Source of the DNA: Chitinimonas prasina
Lineage (GTDB): Bacteria; Pseudomonadota; Gammaproteobacteria; Burkholderiales; Chitinimonadaceae
Reading direction: 5' to 3'
DNA length: 64,000 nt
NCBI RefSeq assembly: GCF_030160395.1
Contig: NZ_BSOG01000004.1
Span: forward strand, 186,001-250,000
A model generated the notes under the pieces. The model ran no database searches. It worked only from the letters and a program-made list of their open reading frames with translations, and was not told the origin of the DNA. The position numbers and the translations under genes are program-made. Position 1 is the stretch's first letter. The number at the start of each line of letters is the position of its first letter. Of this stretch, positions 1 through 8,607 are shown one piece after another.

Positions 1-1
1 C

Positions 2-205
2 ACCCGTATCTCTTCGCTGGCCGCCATAGTGGCCGCCGTTGCGGCGCCCATAGCCTGCCACCTGCTGCTGCCCGGCCGACCCGCACTATTCGGCGCGGTC
101 TTGCTGATTGCGGCATTGCTAATACAGCGCCACAAGCGCAATCTGCTCAATCTCCTGGCAGGCACCGAAGGCAAGATAGGCGAGAAAGCCAAAGCGCGAG
201 AATAA
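2..205 (+). CDS. plsY: Glycerol-3-phosphate acyltransferase PlsY, C-terminal part
   Basis: Only the last 67 residues and the stop codon are in the window; the gene begins upstream. The visible part has two hydrophobic stretches followed by a basic tail containing RHKRNLLNLLAGTEGKIG, which matches the conserved cytoplasmic C-terminus of PlsY (RHxxNIxRLLxGTExKIG). PlsY is an inner-membrane enzyme that transfers an acyl group from acyl-phosphate to glycerol-3-phosphate, the first step of phospholipid synthesis. The family and the conserved tail are recognised directly; the rest of the protein cannot be checked here. It converges with the LytTR regulator gene to its right, about 65 bp away, without a strong terminator between them. 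Confidence 0.85.
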   Translation, partial: TRISSLAAIVAAVAAPIACHLLLPGRPALFGAVLLIAALLIQRHKRNLLNLLAGTEGKIGEKAKARE

Positions 206-269
206 TTGCCCGGCGGGTTCTACCCACAAGGCTGGGTGGCACCCGATGTACTACTCGCCTATCTGACGT

Positions 270-1019
270 TCAATCCCTGAACAGATGGGTAAAGGCGCGG
301 CTGACCGGCAGCTTTTCGCTGCATCCCTTCACCAGCACCTGCATACGCTCGGCATCGATGCGCTCTGCGGCGGCAATTGCATTGACATTGACCATAGTGC
401 CCCGGTGTATCTGCCAGAACTTCTCCTGGTCCAATCCTGCCAGCAAATCCTTCAGCGGGGTCCGTATCAGCGCCTCGGAGTCCGCCAGCACCACACGGGT
501 GTACTTGGTATCCGACTGGAAGAACAGCACGTCTTCCACATTGATCAGCTTGATCTGCTTACCCACCGTGGCCTTGATCCACTTGAGCTTCTCGGCTGAT
601 TGCTGTGGCACCACCGATTTCAGCTTGCTCAATATCTCGGCCAGGTCGGCCGGCTGGGCGGCCAGCTTGGTCTTGATACGCTCTACTGCCTTGGCCAATC
701 TATCCACTTCAACTGGCTTGAGCAGGTAATCCACCGCACCTGCCTCAAACGCCTCCACAGCGTACTGGTCGTATGCCGTCACGAACACCACATGGGCGCC
801 ACCCGCTATGCGCTCAGCCACTTCCAGCCCGGATAGCCCAGGCATGCGGATATCGAGGAAAACCACATCGGGTTCGTATTCGAGATAGCCATCCCAGGCA
901 TCATTACCATTCTCGGCCACCGCCACCAGCTCGGCCTCAGGCCAGGTCTTTTGCAGCAAACCTTCCAGGCGCTCGCGCATCAGGGGTTCGTCTTCGGCGA
1001 TCAGGATACGTGTACTCAT
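270..1019 (-). CDS. LytTR-family response regulator (LytR/AlgR type)
   Basis: A 249-residue two-domain response regulator. Residues 1-120 are a receiver domain with the acidic pair E9/D10, phospho-acceptor D56, T81 and K101 in LLKP. Residues about 148-246 are a LytTR DNA-binding domain (WIKATVGKQIKLI, IHRGTMVNVNAI). Proteins of this type bind direct repeats upstream of target genes after phosphorylation by a LytS-type kinase. It is the last gene of the leftward kinase array and the only response regulator there, so it is the likely shared phosphorylation target of the four kinases (inference from context). A gap of 185 bp separates it from the preceding kinase gene, so it may also have its own promoter. 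No autoregulatory LytTR site could be identified with confidence. Confidence 0.93.
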   Translation of the reverse strand: MSTRILIAEDEPLMRERLEGLLQKTWPEAELVAVAENGNDAWDGYLEYEPDVVFLDIRMPGLSGLEVAERIAGGAHVVFVTAYDQYAVEAFEAGAVDYLLKPVEVDRLAKAVERIKTKLAAQPADLAEILSKLKSVVPQQSAEKLKWIKATVGKQIKLINVEDVLFFQSDTKYTRVVLADSEALIRTPLKDLLAGLDQEKFWQIHRGTMVNVNAIAAAERIDAERMQVLVKGCSEKLPVSRAFTHLFRD

Positions 1020-1204
1020 TATTCTCTCTGCTTCAAAGTGTTATTGCATAACTGGTGGAGCCACTTCGCACCAGGGTAGCTACAGCCTCACCAGGGTATC
1101 AACCAAGCCTGACGGGAGCGTATCAAACCCACCGCAAGCGCCGTAACAACAGCTAGTTTTTCCCCACCCGGTGTTGCGCCGACGCTAGGCGCCTGTTCAA
1201 AGGC

Positions 1205-2530
1205 CTAACCCGCGCCATCCATCGGTGGCAGACGCAACTCAGCCAGTGCGCCCTCCTCCTGCCCCAGCAGTACCAGGCCAGCACGCTCACCAAAGCCCAG
1301 TTGCAGGCGCTCCCGGATATTGGCCAACCCTACACCGCCTTCAAGCATGGGCGGCAAGCCAACACCGGTATCACGCACCTGCAGACAGAGCTGCCCCCCT
1401 TCCATACTGGCACTCACCGTAATACTGCCGCCCCTTAGCGCAGGCTCGATGCCATGCTTGATCGCGTTTTCCACCAGGGTCAGCAGCATCATGCTAGGTA
1501 TGGTCTGGCTGGCGAGTTCAGGCGGCAGTTCCAATGCATAGCGCAAGCGGCTACCAAGCCTGGCCTGCATGATGCGCAGATAGGCCTCAACCAGGGTAAA
1601 GTCCTGGCCCAGCGTCACCGTGCCATTGCGTAGCTGCGCCAGGCTGCTTCGCAGGAACTGGATCAGGCTGGCTGTCAGGTTGGCAGCACGGGGAGCGCCA
1701 TCCTCCGCCAGCTGTTGCACTGCCCCCAGGGTATTGAACAAGAAGTGAGGCTCAATCTGTGCCTGCAGCAGCCTAAGTTGCGCCTCGCTCAGCTGTCTTG
1801 CCATTCGCTCTGCATGGGCTTCGGCGGTCAGCCTGCTGCGCAGCTCTTCCATCTCCTTGTTGCGCCAATGAGCAAAAGCCACCGTCAGCATGGCTCCCAC
1901 GCACATACCCAGCCCCACGGCCAGCATGGCCACATTGCCCAGCAGTCGCGTCACCAGCATCTCGCCCAAGGCTTGCAAAGGCGAGCCTGTGGTACGTAAA
2001 AACACTCCCGCAGCACCAAACAGAATCATCAAGGCAAGCGGTAGCAGCACCACCCAAGCCACCAGCTTGAGAAATCCACCCAAACGACCCAGGTATTTGC
2101 CGTAGCCATACCAGACATCCAGCACGGACCAGAAGACCGCCAGCAACAGGGTTATCGCCACCAGGCTGAAAGAGCCGGGTAGTGGCTGGCGAGCGATCTC
2201 AATGCTGATATGCCGCGTTCCGTCGTGCATGCTCTGCACTACCACCCTGCTGTCAAACACGCAGAAGAGATAGGCCGTCGCCAGAATCAAGACAGACAGT
2301 ACGCCACCTATCAACCAGGCCTTGGGGGATCTGACCAGGCCGTCCACTTCGTCCAGCTGTTGCTGGCTAAGTTGAGACTGCGAACCGATCAGCCAGGCAT
2401 TGAATCGATCACCCTGCTGAAAGGCGCGTGCCAGCCAGCCATGCGCCCTAGGCAGGGTTTCGGCAGTGGCTGCCTGGGTTTCAAAGGTGTGGGTGTTCTC
2501 AAGCATGCCGTTTTGCCTTTGGGGAGTCAT
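1205..2530 (-). CDS. LytS/YehU-type sensor histidine kinase, fourth of the array
   Basis: A 441-residue membrane histidine kinase. Four hydrophobic segments (about residues 72-93, 120-140, 152-178 and 195-222) precede a short coiled-coil linker and a His_kinase domain, with phospho-acceptor H262 in QIEPHFLFNTLGA. The ATP-binding part has the N-box ENAIKHGIEP, a DTGVGLP G1 box and GVGLANIRERL. Instead of HRAEGKAPEAAALA, as in its neighbours, it reads QQLAEDGAPRAANLT, so it is the most divergent of the four paralogues. It lies 75 bp downstream of the ferredoxin gene and upstream of the response regulator. The start could also be Met9. No known periplasmic ligand-binding domain is visible; sensing probably involves the membrane part. 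Confidence 0.9.
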   Translation of the reverse strand: MTPQRQNGMLENTHTFETQAATAETLPRAHGWLARAFQQGDRFNAWLIGSQSQLSQQQLDEVDGLVRSPKAWLIGGVLSVLILATAYLFCVFDSRVVVQSMHDGTRHISIEIARQPLPGSFSLVAITLLLAVFWSVLDVWYGYGKYLGRLGGFLKLVAWVVLLPLALMILFGAAGVFLRTTGSPLQALGEMLVTRLLGNVAMLAVGLGMCVGAMLTVAFAHWRNKEMEELRSRLTAEAHAERMARQLSEAQLRLLQAQIEPHFLFNTLGAVQQLAEDGAPRAANLTASLIQFLRSSLAQLRNGTVTLGQDFTLVEAYLRIMQARLGSRLRYALELPPELASQTIPSMMLLTLVENAIKHGIEPALRGGSITVSASMEGGQLCLQVRDTGVGLPPMLEGGVGLANIRERLQLGFGERAGLVLLGQEEGALAELRLPPMDGAG

Positions 2531-2605
2531 GGCAGATTAATGTGGCTACCTGCCAGCGCCCAGCAGAAGGAGACAAACGACGAGATTGGCGGCATCAACA
2601 ACGAA

Positions 2606-2869
2606 CTAGGCTTCCGGTTCGTCCAGCGCCGACTGCAGGATATCGGGCAGCATCGCCTCGCTGACATGATGGTACATCTCACCGGCCACCACCTTCATGT
2701 TTGGCCCCAACTCGCACAGCCCCAGGCAGGGAAAGCGATGCACCTTCACCGGCGCCTGCCTGTCCGCGATCAAGTGCTCCAGCGCACAAGCCAGGGCATC
2801 ACTGCCCCGGCCGCCGCAGGAGGGTTTATCGGTATAGCGATGCTTGATACAGACCATGATGGTTTTCAT
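2606..2869 (-). CDS. Small thioredoxin-fold (2Fe-2S) ferredoxin-like protein
   Basis: An 87-residue protein with cysteines at 7, 18, 48 and 52 (C-x10-C near the N-terminus and PCLGLC later), the pattern of thioredoxin-like [2Fe-2S] ferredoxins (COG3411 type). The extra C28 is probably not a ligand. There is no signal peptide, so it should be cytoplasmic and act as an electron carrier or redox sensor. It sits inside the leftward kinase operon, 39 bp after the third kinase gene and 75 bp before the fourth, and is likely co-transcribed with them. That placement is unusual: it could couple a redox signal to the kinases, or it could be an unrelated passenger. The family call is well supported; the partner is unknown. 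Confidence 0.8.
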   Translation of the reverse strand: MKTIMVCIKHRYTDKPSCGGRGSDALACALEHLIADRQAPVKVHRFPCLGLCELGPNMKVVAGEMYHHVSEAMLPDILQSALDEPEA

Positions 2870-2908
2870 GGGCCGATTGTAGGTCCAACCCGTGCCGTGG
2901 TGGCCACA

Positions 2909-4330
2909 TCAAACCCTGCCGGAGTCCAATGGCAACCGTATACGTGCCACAAATCCCTGCGGCTCGTTTTCCTCAAGCTCCAACCTTGCCGCGCTGCCAT
3001 AACGGAGTTTCAGTCGGGTACGGATATTGTCCAGCCCCACGCCAGTACCCGGTAAGTCACTGACGCCTCGGCCAGTATCGGCAACGGTCAGCAGCATGCA
3101 GCCACTGTCCAGGCAAGCGGTTACCACCACCTCGCCACCGGGCGCATAGGGTTCCAGGCCATGCTTGAGCGCATTCTCCACCAGGGTCAGCAGCATCATG
3201 CTGGGCACGGCTTGATTGCCTAGCTCGGCAGGCAGTTCTACCCGGTAGCGCAAACGGTCGCCCATGCGGGCCTGCATGACTGCCAGGTAGGACTCAATCA
3301 GGGCAAAGTCATCCTTGAGCGTGGTGTGCTCTGCCCGCAGCGTTGCCATGCTGCCGCGCAAAAAGCGGATCAAGTCAGCAGCCAGTGCGGCCGCTTCGGG
3401 GGCTTTGCCTTCCGCCCGGTGCTGCAGCGCCCCCAGGGTATTGAAGAGAAAGTGTGGCTCTATCTGCGCCTGCAGCAACTTGAGTTCGGCCTCGGCCTTT
3501 TCGGCCTGATGGCGTAGTTCATTGGTTTCGACTGCGTACTCCATGTTGCGCATAGACGAAACCAGGGCAACCACCGATACAAACAGCAAAAGCAGCAGCA
3601 AGGAAGCGCCGCCGGAGGCAACCAGCACGACACCTAGCTGCGAAAAATCCCGTTTACCATCAACCAGCAGCAACATGGCCCAGAGCAAGACGGTAACCAG
3701 CACCATGACCAGAAACATGATGCCGGCGAAATACCATAGCCTGCCCGAATACTTGCGGTAGCCCACCCACAGATCCAACACCATCCAACCTACAAACACG
3801 CCCAACACCAAGCCCGCCGCACCTACATATAGTGAGGGTGAATGCCAGGTAGCGGCGACCTGGAATCGGGTCACATCTATCCCGGACAGCAGAACAGCCA
3901 CTATGCTGAAACCCACTAGCCATACGCCGATCAGCAAGCGTCCACGGCCCGTGGTGAATAGTTTGTCCAACCGGTCGACATCACGTTGCTGGATATGCTG
4001 TTCGGATTTGTACCACCATGCGCTGTAGCGCTCACTGGCAAGAAAAAGGCGCCCGAAGCGGGTGGCAGCGCGAGGGCCTGCATCGTTTCCGCCAGCCCCT
4101 GGCTGCTTGGCCCATACCGGTTTGACGAGGGTGAAAAAGCACACCAGAACAGCAAACTTGATACCTAGCACCAGCAGCTCCAGCACACCTGGCGGCAAGC
4201 CCATGGCAACAAAGACTCGCTTAGCCAGTATGCCCAGTACTGCCTGAAGCACCACCATCACAACGACCAGGGCGATCATGCGGGGTCGCGTCGCCACCAC
4301 ATACTGTCTCAGCATCAGGAAGGGATTCAT
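2909..4330 (-). CDS. LytS/YehU-type sensor histidine kinase, third of the array
   Basis: A 473-residue kinase with about six hydrophobic segments (17-36, 48-70, 132-150, 166-188, 200-223, 232-258), then a helical linker and a His_kinase/HATPase module. Phospho-acceptor is H293 in QIEPHFLFNTLGA; the ATP site has ENALKHGLEP, DTGRGV and GTGVGLDNIRTRL. From the phospho-acceptor onward it is almost identical in motif wording to the second kinase (RAEGKAPEAAALA, EENEPQGFVARI), while the membrane parts differ, which points to duplication followed by sensor divergence. Its start codon overlaps the stop of the preceding kinase by four bases (ATGA), evidence for translational coupling. It is followed by the small ferredoxin gene. 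Confidence 0.92.
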   Translation of the reverse strand: MNPFLMLRQYVVATRPRMIALVVVMVVLQAVLGILAKRVFVAMGLPPGVLELLVLGIKFAVLVCFFTLVKPVWAKQPGAGGNDAGPRAATRFGRLFLASERYSAWWYKSEQHIQQRDVDRLDKLFTTGRGRLLIGVWLVGFSIVAVLLSGIDVTRFQVAATWHSPSLYVGAAGLVLGVFVGWMVLDLWVGYRKYSGRLWYFAGIMFLVMVLVTVLLWAMLLLVDGKRDFSQLGVVLVASGGASLLLLLLFVSVVALVSSMRNMEYAVETNELRHQAEKAEAELKLLQAQIEPHFLFNTLGALQHRAEGKAPEAAALAADLIRFLRGSMATLRAEHTTLKDDFALIESYLAVMQARMGDRLRYRVELPAELGNQAVPSMMLLTLVENALKHGLEPYAPGGEVVVTACLDSGCMLLTVADTGRGVSDLPGTGVGLDNIRTRLKLRYGSAARLELEENEPQGFVARIRLPLDSGRV

Positions 4331-5571
4331 GCCAATACCCTTTCCGGCTGGCTGACCATGGGTAGCGTGATGCGCGCCACAAAGCCTTGCGGCTGATTTT
4401 CTTCGAGCTCAAGGCAGGCGGCGCTGCCATAGCGCAATTTCAGGCGGGTGCGGATATTGTCCAGGCCCACACCCGTGCCGGGGATATCACTGACGCCGCG
4501 GCCGGTATCCGCCACGGTCAGCACCAGACACGCCGCTTCCGGCCTCGCGCTCAGGCATATCTCACCGCCCGGCGCACAGGGCTCCAGGCCATGCTTGAGT
4601 GCATTCTCGACCAGCGTCAGTACCATCATGCTGGGTATGATCAAACCAGCCAGCTCGGACGGCAGGGCCACCCTATAGCGAAGGCGATCACCCATGCGGG
4701 CCTGCATGATGCCCAGGTAGGCCTCTGCCAGGGCAAAGTCTTCCTTCAGTGTGGTCTGATCCGCGCGCAGGGTCTGCATGCTGCCGCGTAGAAAGCGCAC
4801 CAGATCACTTGCCAGCGCCGCTGCCTCCGGTGCCTTGCCTTCCGCCCTATGCTGCAATGCGCCCAGCGTGTTGAACAGGAAATGCGGCTCTATCTGCGCC
4901 TGCAACAGCTTGTATTCAGCCTCCGCCACCTGCCGGGCTGCCCGTTCCAGTTCTGCCTGCTCCTGTAACCGGAGCTTGGCCTCATGCTCGCGTCGACCAC
5001 GCACCACCACCAGGAAGATCACCAGACCAAACAGCAGCAACAAGCCCAAATTGAGGAACCAACGATTGCCGTGATCCGGCAACTCCGCCAGCCAGCCATA
5101 CAGGGTCAACCCCTGCGGCTGCCGACCGGCCCGGAGCGCAGCAGCCGTCAGCGGATAGACCACCAGACTGAGGTGGTAGCCTGTAAAGAACAAGTACAGG
5201 TGCTTACCCGTCTGGCGACTGAACCAGCCATCCAGCATCAGCAAGCCCAGCAGCGGCGGCACCAGCAAGCCCCAGAGCAGCGCGGCCCAGCCTGGCTGCG
5301 CCCAATGCACCATTAGGCTGAGCGATGCGGTGCTCCCGGCAGGTGGTGGGCCGGACTGCAATGCGACGCTGTGCGCGCACCACACCAACAGCATCCACAA
5401 CAGGCTCGCGCCCGCCACCCAAAGCCATAAGCGGCGCGACCTGGCCATGCTATCCAGTTGGCTGAGGACAGCTTCATCCTGGGTATAGGTACCCAGGCGC
5501 AAGACCTGCCCCAGCGTGTTATTGAATAGATAGAGCCGTGCCAGCCAGCTGTGCGGAGTCGGCGCGTTCAT
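4327..5571 (-). CDS. LytS/YehU-type sensor histidine kinase, second of the array
   Basis: A 414-residue kinase with four hydrophobic segments (about 48-70, 94-115, 126-146, 171-190), a basic coiled-coil linker and a His_kinase/HATPase module with H230 in QIEPHFLFNTLGA, ENALKHGLEP, DTGRGV and GTGVGLDNIRTRL. The catalytic half is very close to that of the third kinase, but the membrane half is shorter. Both ends overlap neighbouring kinase genes by four bases, so the three first kinases are translationally coupled in one leftward mRNA. This family autophosphorylates on His and passes phosphate to LytTR-type regulators; the only such regulator here is at the end of the operon. Confidence 0.92.
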   Translation of the reverse strand: MNAPTPHSWLARLYLFNNTLGQVLRLGTYTQDEAVLSQLDSMARSRRLWLWVAGASLLWMLLVWCAHSVALQSGPPPAGSTASLSLMVHWAQPGWAALLWGLLVPPLLGLLMLDGWFSRQTGKHLYLFFTGYHLSLVVYPLTAAALRAGRQPQGLTLYGWLAELPDHGNRWFLNLGLLLLFGLVIFLVVVRGRREHEAKLRLQEQAELERAARQVAEAEYKLLQAQIEPHFLFNTLGALQHRAEGKAPEAAALASDLVRFLRGSMQTLRADQTTLKEDFALAEAYLGIMQARMGDRLRYRVALPSELAGLIIPSMMVLTLVENALKHGLEPCAPGGEICLSARPEAACLVLTVADTGRGVSDIPGTGVGLDNIRTRLKLRYGSAACLELEENQPQGFVARITLPMVSQPERVLA

Positions 5572-6995
5572 GTCATCTCTCCCGAGGCAGCCGGCACAGG
5601 CAGGGTAATACAGGCACTAAACCCCCTCGGCGTGTTCTGCTCCAGCACCAGCCTAGCCTCCCCGCCATGCAACAGCCGCAAGCGGTTGCGTATATTGTCC
5701 AACCCCACCCCCGTACCAGGGATATCGCTGACGCCAGCACCTGTGTCCACGACACACAGCGTCAGCTTTGTGCCATCGCTGCAGGCTTGCACCGAAACCT
5801 CACCGCCGTCTGAGCATGGCTCGATACCATGCTTGATCGCGTTTTCCGCCAGGGTCAGCAGCATCATGCTGGGCAAGGTCTGCCCCGCCAGGCTGGATGG
5901 CAGGTCCAGCCGGTAGCGCAAGCGCGCGCCCAGCCGCGCCTGCATCACCCCCAAGTAAGCTTCCACCAGGCCAAACTCCTCCTGCAGTGTGGTTTGCTCG
6001 GCCCGCAGGGTCTGCATGCTGCCACGCAGAAAGCGCACCAGATCGGCCGCCAGTGCTGCCGCCTCTGGCGCCTTGCCTTCAGCCCGCTGCTGCAAGGCCC
6101 CCAGGGTGTTGAACAGAAAATGCGGTTCTATCTGTGCCTGCAGCAGTTTCAGCTGCGCCTCCGCCAGCTCGCGCCCTGTTCGCTCGCGCAACGCTTCGGC
6201 CTCCCACTTGCTGATTAGCAGCTGGTCGTCTCGGTTGCGGAGCCGCGCCGATGCGGATAGGCCAATTACCCCGACCGCCGCCAGCAATAGCAGAGAGTAG
6301 GCTGTGTGTATCGGTAACTTGGGCTTCTCGTGGCGAGCCTCCGCTTGCTTGGCGATCCCATTGACCGGGTCCTTCGCCAACACCCTACCCGTGTAGGCAC
6401 TGATAAACCCCGCACTGAACAAGGCAAAGAAGATCAGCACCACAAACAGCACGATGCTGAGCAGATGACGCCACCCCTCGAAGCGCCGATAGGCCAGCCA
6501 CGCGCCGAAGGCCACAGCCATCCATACAGCTAGCAGCAGCGTGGTGAAACCCCAGTACTCGTTCCTGTGCCGCCTGATCCAGGCATGCTCCGCCACACCC
6601 AGGTCTTCACCGGGCATGTTCATCACGACATCTGCCGCCAGCAAGAACGATGAAATCAGATGCGCACCACCCAGCAGCACACCCAGCCAGCCTACCGCCC
6701 TGGCCACGAAGGCCCAGCGGCGACGCCACCGATGGTCGTGCGGTAATCCACTCCAGGCCGGGAACAGCAGGCGGGTCCATAGCAGCCATGCCACCACCGC
6801 TATGGCCAGGCTGATACCAAGGCTGACGCCGGAATTAGTGTCAAACCAGATCTCCCACCGTTGCGGCAATGTCCGTATCAGCAAATCGGTCAGCAGCAGG
6901 ATCGCCAAGCCATACCCCAGCCACATCATGCCGGGTGCCCTCGCTGGTACGGGCCTGAATGAACTGCCTGATACAAGTGCCATGGTATTGGGCAT
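5568..6995 (-). CDS. LytS/YehU-type sensor histidine kinase, first of the array
   Basis: A 475-residue kinase and the first gene of the leftward operon. I chose the ATG at 6995 because a purine-rich ribosome site (GAGGGGGAG) lies just upstream; a longer open frame continues to 7130 but the added 45 residues look non-coding. About six hydrophobic segments (23-42, 56-77, 97-120, 148-169, 177-199, 231-247) precede a coiled-coil and the kinase core with H292 in QIEPHFLFNTLGA, N-box ENAIKHGIEP, DTGAGV and GTGVGLDNIRNRL. A soluble loop of roughly 25-30 residues lies between segments three and four and another between five and six; these are the only candidate extracytoplasmic sensing parts. Confidence 0.9.
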   Translation of the reverse strand: MPNTMALVSGSSFRPVPARAPGMMWLGYGLAILLLTDLLIRTLPQRWEIWFDTNSGVSLGISLAIAVVAWLLWTRLLFPAWSGLPHDHRWRRRWAFVARAVGWLGVLLGGAHLISSFLLAADVVMNMPGEDLGVAEHAWIRRHRNEYWGFTTLLLAVWMAVAFGAWLAYRRFEGWRHLLSIVLFVVLIFFALFSAGFISAYTGRVLAKDPVNGIAKQAEARHEKPKLPIHTAYSLLLLAAVGVIGLSASARLRNRDDQLLISKWEAEALRERTGRELAEAQLKLLQAQIEPHFLFNTLGALQQRAEGKAPEAAALAADLVRFLRGSMQTLRAEQTTLQEEFGLVEAYLGVMQARLGARLRYRLDLPSSLAGQTLPSMMLLTLAENAIKHGIEPCSDGGEVSVQACSDGTKLTLCVVDTGAGVSDIPGTGVGLDNIRNRLRLLHGGEARLVLEQNTPRGFSACITLPVPAASGEMT

Positions 6996-7359
6996 CTTCG
7001 TGCTCCCCCTCTCGTCTTGTTGGTAGCGTAACCCTATTGCTGATACGGCTAGGGCGCATCCCATAGGCGACCAAGTACGGAATCGGGCGGACCAGTGACG
7101 ATAAGCATTGCCCCAGTCATCGCACCGCAAAGGGACTTCCGGAAGCCTCGACTGCCAGGCAAGACAAGGCGCGAATAAAAACGATGAGGTGGCATAGATG
7201 AATTAGACAAGACGAATATTTTTGCGTGTAGCGCAGTATTGCAACGACAGCCAGGCTGCTGGAGCTTCACCTAATGCAAAAGGCGCATTGCTCCAAGGAA
7301 GCAATGCGCCTTTGCGCAGCAACTGCAGTATAAAACCGGCTACCCGTATCAGGTAGCAC
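6996..7359. other. Intergenic region upstream of the kinase operon
   Basis: About 360 bp without a supportable gene. It should carry the promoter of the leftward kinase operon at its left side, but I cannot name convincing -35/-10 boxes. A strong hairpin lies at 7279-7313. Short open frames crossing this region have no recognisable features. Confidence 0.5.
7279..7313 (-). terminator. Strong hairpin, probable terminator
   Basis: A perfect 14-bp inverted repeat (AAAGGCGCATTGCT at 7279-7292, its complement at 7300-7313) encloses a 7-base loop. It sits downstream, in the leftward direction, of ybdK and the kinase fragment. The AAA/TTT ends give only a short T run, so it may act as a bidirectional terminator of moderate strength. 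Confidence 0.65.
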
Positions 7360-7455
7360 TTACCCCGGCAGAGCCTGCGGCAAGACCAAGCGTGCAACAA
7401 ATCCCTGTGGTTCGTCCGCTTCTTGGCACGCCTTCAAAAAGCGCCCGTCCAGTGA
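7360..7455 (-). pseudogene. Relic of the C-terminus of a fifth LytS-type kinase
   Basis: Directly after the ybdK stop codon the same reading frame continues as about 31 codons to a TAA at 7360-7362. It includes EADEPQGFVARLVLP, which matches EENEPQGFVARIRLP at the extreme C-terminus of the third kinase and the similar end of the second. No start codon, phospho-acceptor or ATP-binding motif remains upstream, because ybdK occupies that space. The simplest reading is that a fifth kinase gene once stood here and was removed except for its tail, with ybdK joined at the breakpoint. The match is seen directly; the history is inference. Confidence 0.7.
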
Positions 7456-8607
7456 TCAGGCTAACGATGCTTCCCGTCCCGCCCACCGCTCTACCTGCCT
7501 GAGCATCACATGGCTGAGCGAGCACTCCCGCCCGGCCACGCTGCGCAACCAGGCCGCATCGTTGTCCATGCGCAATACCTGCCCCAGCAATTCGCTGATG
7601 GCGGCTTCGCTGTGCAGGTCGGCCGCTACCGGCATCAGCCTGGTCAGGGTGTCGATCAGATCTTCGTGCAAGGCACGCTGGCTACGTGTGGCCACATCGA
7701 TGAACTGGGCAGAGAGCCCAAAGCGGCACGCCTGGAAGCGGTTGTAGCTATAGGCCATGCCCAGGTCTGGATGTGGCGCGCGGCGGGTTTCCTGCCGCAA
7801 CCAAGCCACCAGCGCCTGGGCAAAGGCGGCCAGGCGCGCAGCTTGGCGGGGCGCAAGCGGCGTATCACAAACCCTGACCTCAATGGTGCCGTAGTTGGGC
7901 TTGGGCCTGATGTCCCAGTAAAAGTCCTTCATACTCTGCACCACGCCATACTCAACCATGCGGGTGAAGTAGTCACAGAACTCTCGCCAGCTGTAAACCG
8001 GCGGCATGGTGCCGGAGAGTGGAAAGGCATTGACCGCTGACAACCTGGCACTGTCAAAAGCGGTATCCACGCCCTGGTAGTAAGGCGAGCTGGCTGACAG
8101 GGCAATGAAGTGAGGCACATAGCGTGAGACCAGGCGGGTCATCCGGACGGCCTCATCACCATCACGACAGGCGATATGGATATGCTGACCAAACACGGTG
8201 AACTGTTTGGCCAGGTAGCCATACATTTCCGATAGCGCGAGATAGCGCTCCTTGGGATAGATGCGCTGTTCGTGCCAGCGCTGGAACGGGTGGGTACCGC
8301 CACCTGCCAGCGCCAGGTGCAGTCTATCCCCGGCCGCGACCATATGGTCGCGCAGCGTCTCCAGCTCGGCCACCAGCGAGGTGTAATCATGATGCACCGA
8401 GGAATTGAGCTCTATCATGCCCTCGGTAATCTCCGGCACGACATTGCCGGGATGATCCTGCCGGGCGAGTTGGGCAAGCAGATCGGTAGCGCCCCGCGTA
8501 AGGTTGTAGTCATGCCGCGAGAGTATCTGTAGCTCCAGTTCCACCCCCATGGTCAACGCCTCGCTGCCGTGAAAGCTCAGCATTTCGTCCAGCTCATGAT
8601 TTGACAT
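7456..8607 (-). CDS. ybdK: YbdK-type carboxylate-amine ligase (GCS2 family)
   Basis: A 383-residue protein of the glutamate-cysteine ligase 2 family. The N-terminus has the typical GVELELQIL motif, followed by PEITEGMIELNSS and the HPF element in GGGTHPFQRW; FGQHIHIAC and RPKPNYGTIEVRVCD complete the ATP/amino-acid site seen in YbdK proteins. E. coli YbdK has weak gamma-glutamylcysteine synthetase activity; the natural substrate is unclear. Expected location is the cytoplasm. The start lies 14 bp inside the 3' end of the antiporter gene, so the two genes are co-transcribed. Its stop is immediately followed in frame by the kinase relic. Confidence 0.9.
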   Translation of the reverse strand: MSNHELDEMLSFHGSEALTMGVELELQILSRHDYNLTRGATDLLAQLARQDHPGNVVPEITEGMIELNSSVHHDYTSLVAELETLRDHMVAAGDRLHLALAGGGTHPFQRWHEQRIYPKERYLALSEMYGYLAKQFTVFGQHIHIACRDGDEAVRMTRLVSRYVPHFIALSASSPYYQGVDTAFDSARLSAVNAFPLSGTMPPVYSWREFCDYFTRMVEYGVVQSMKDFYWDIRPKPNYGTIEVRVCDTPLAPRQAARLAAFAQALVAWLRQETRRAPHPDLGMAYSYNRFQACRFGLSAQFIDVATRSQRALHEDLIDTLTRLMPVAADLHSEAAISELLGQVLRMDNDAAWLRSVAGRECSLSHVMLRQVERWAGREASLA

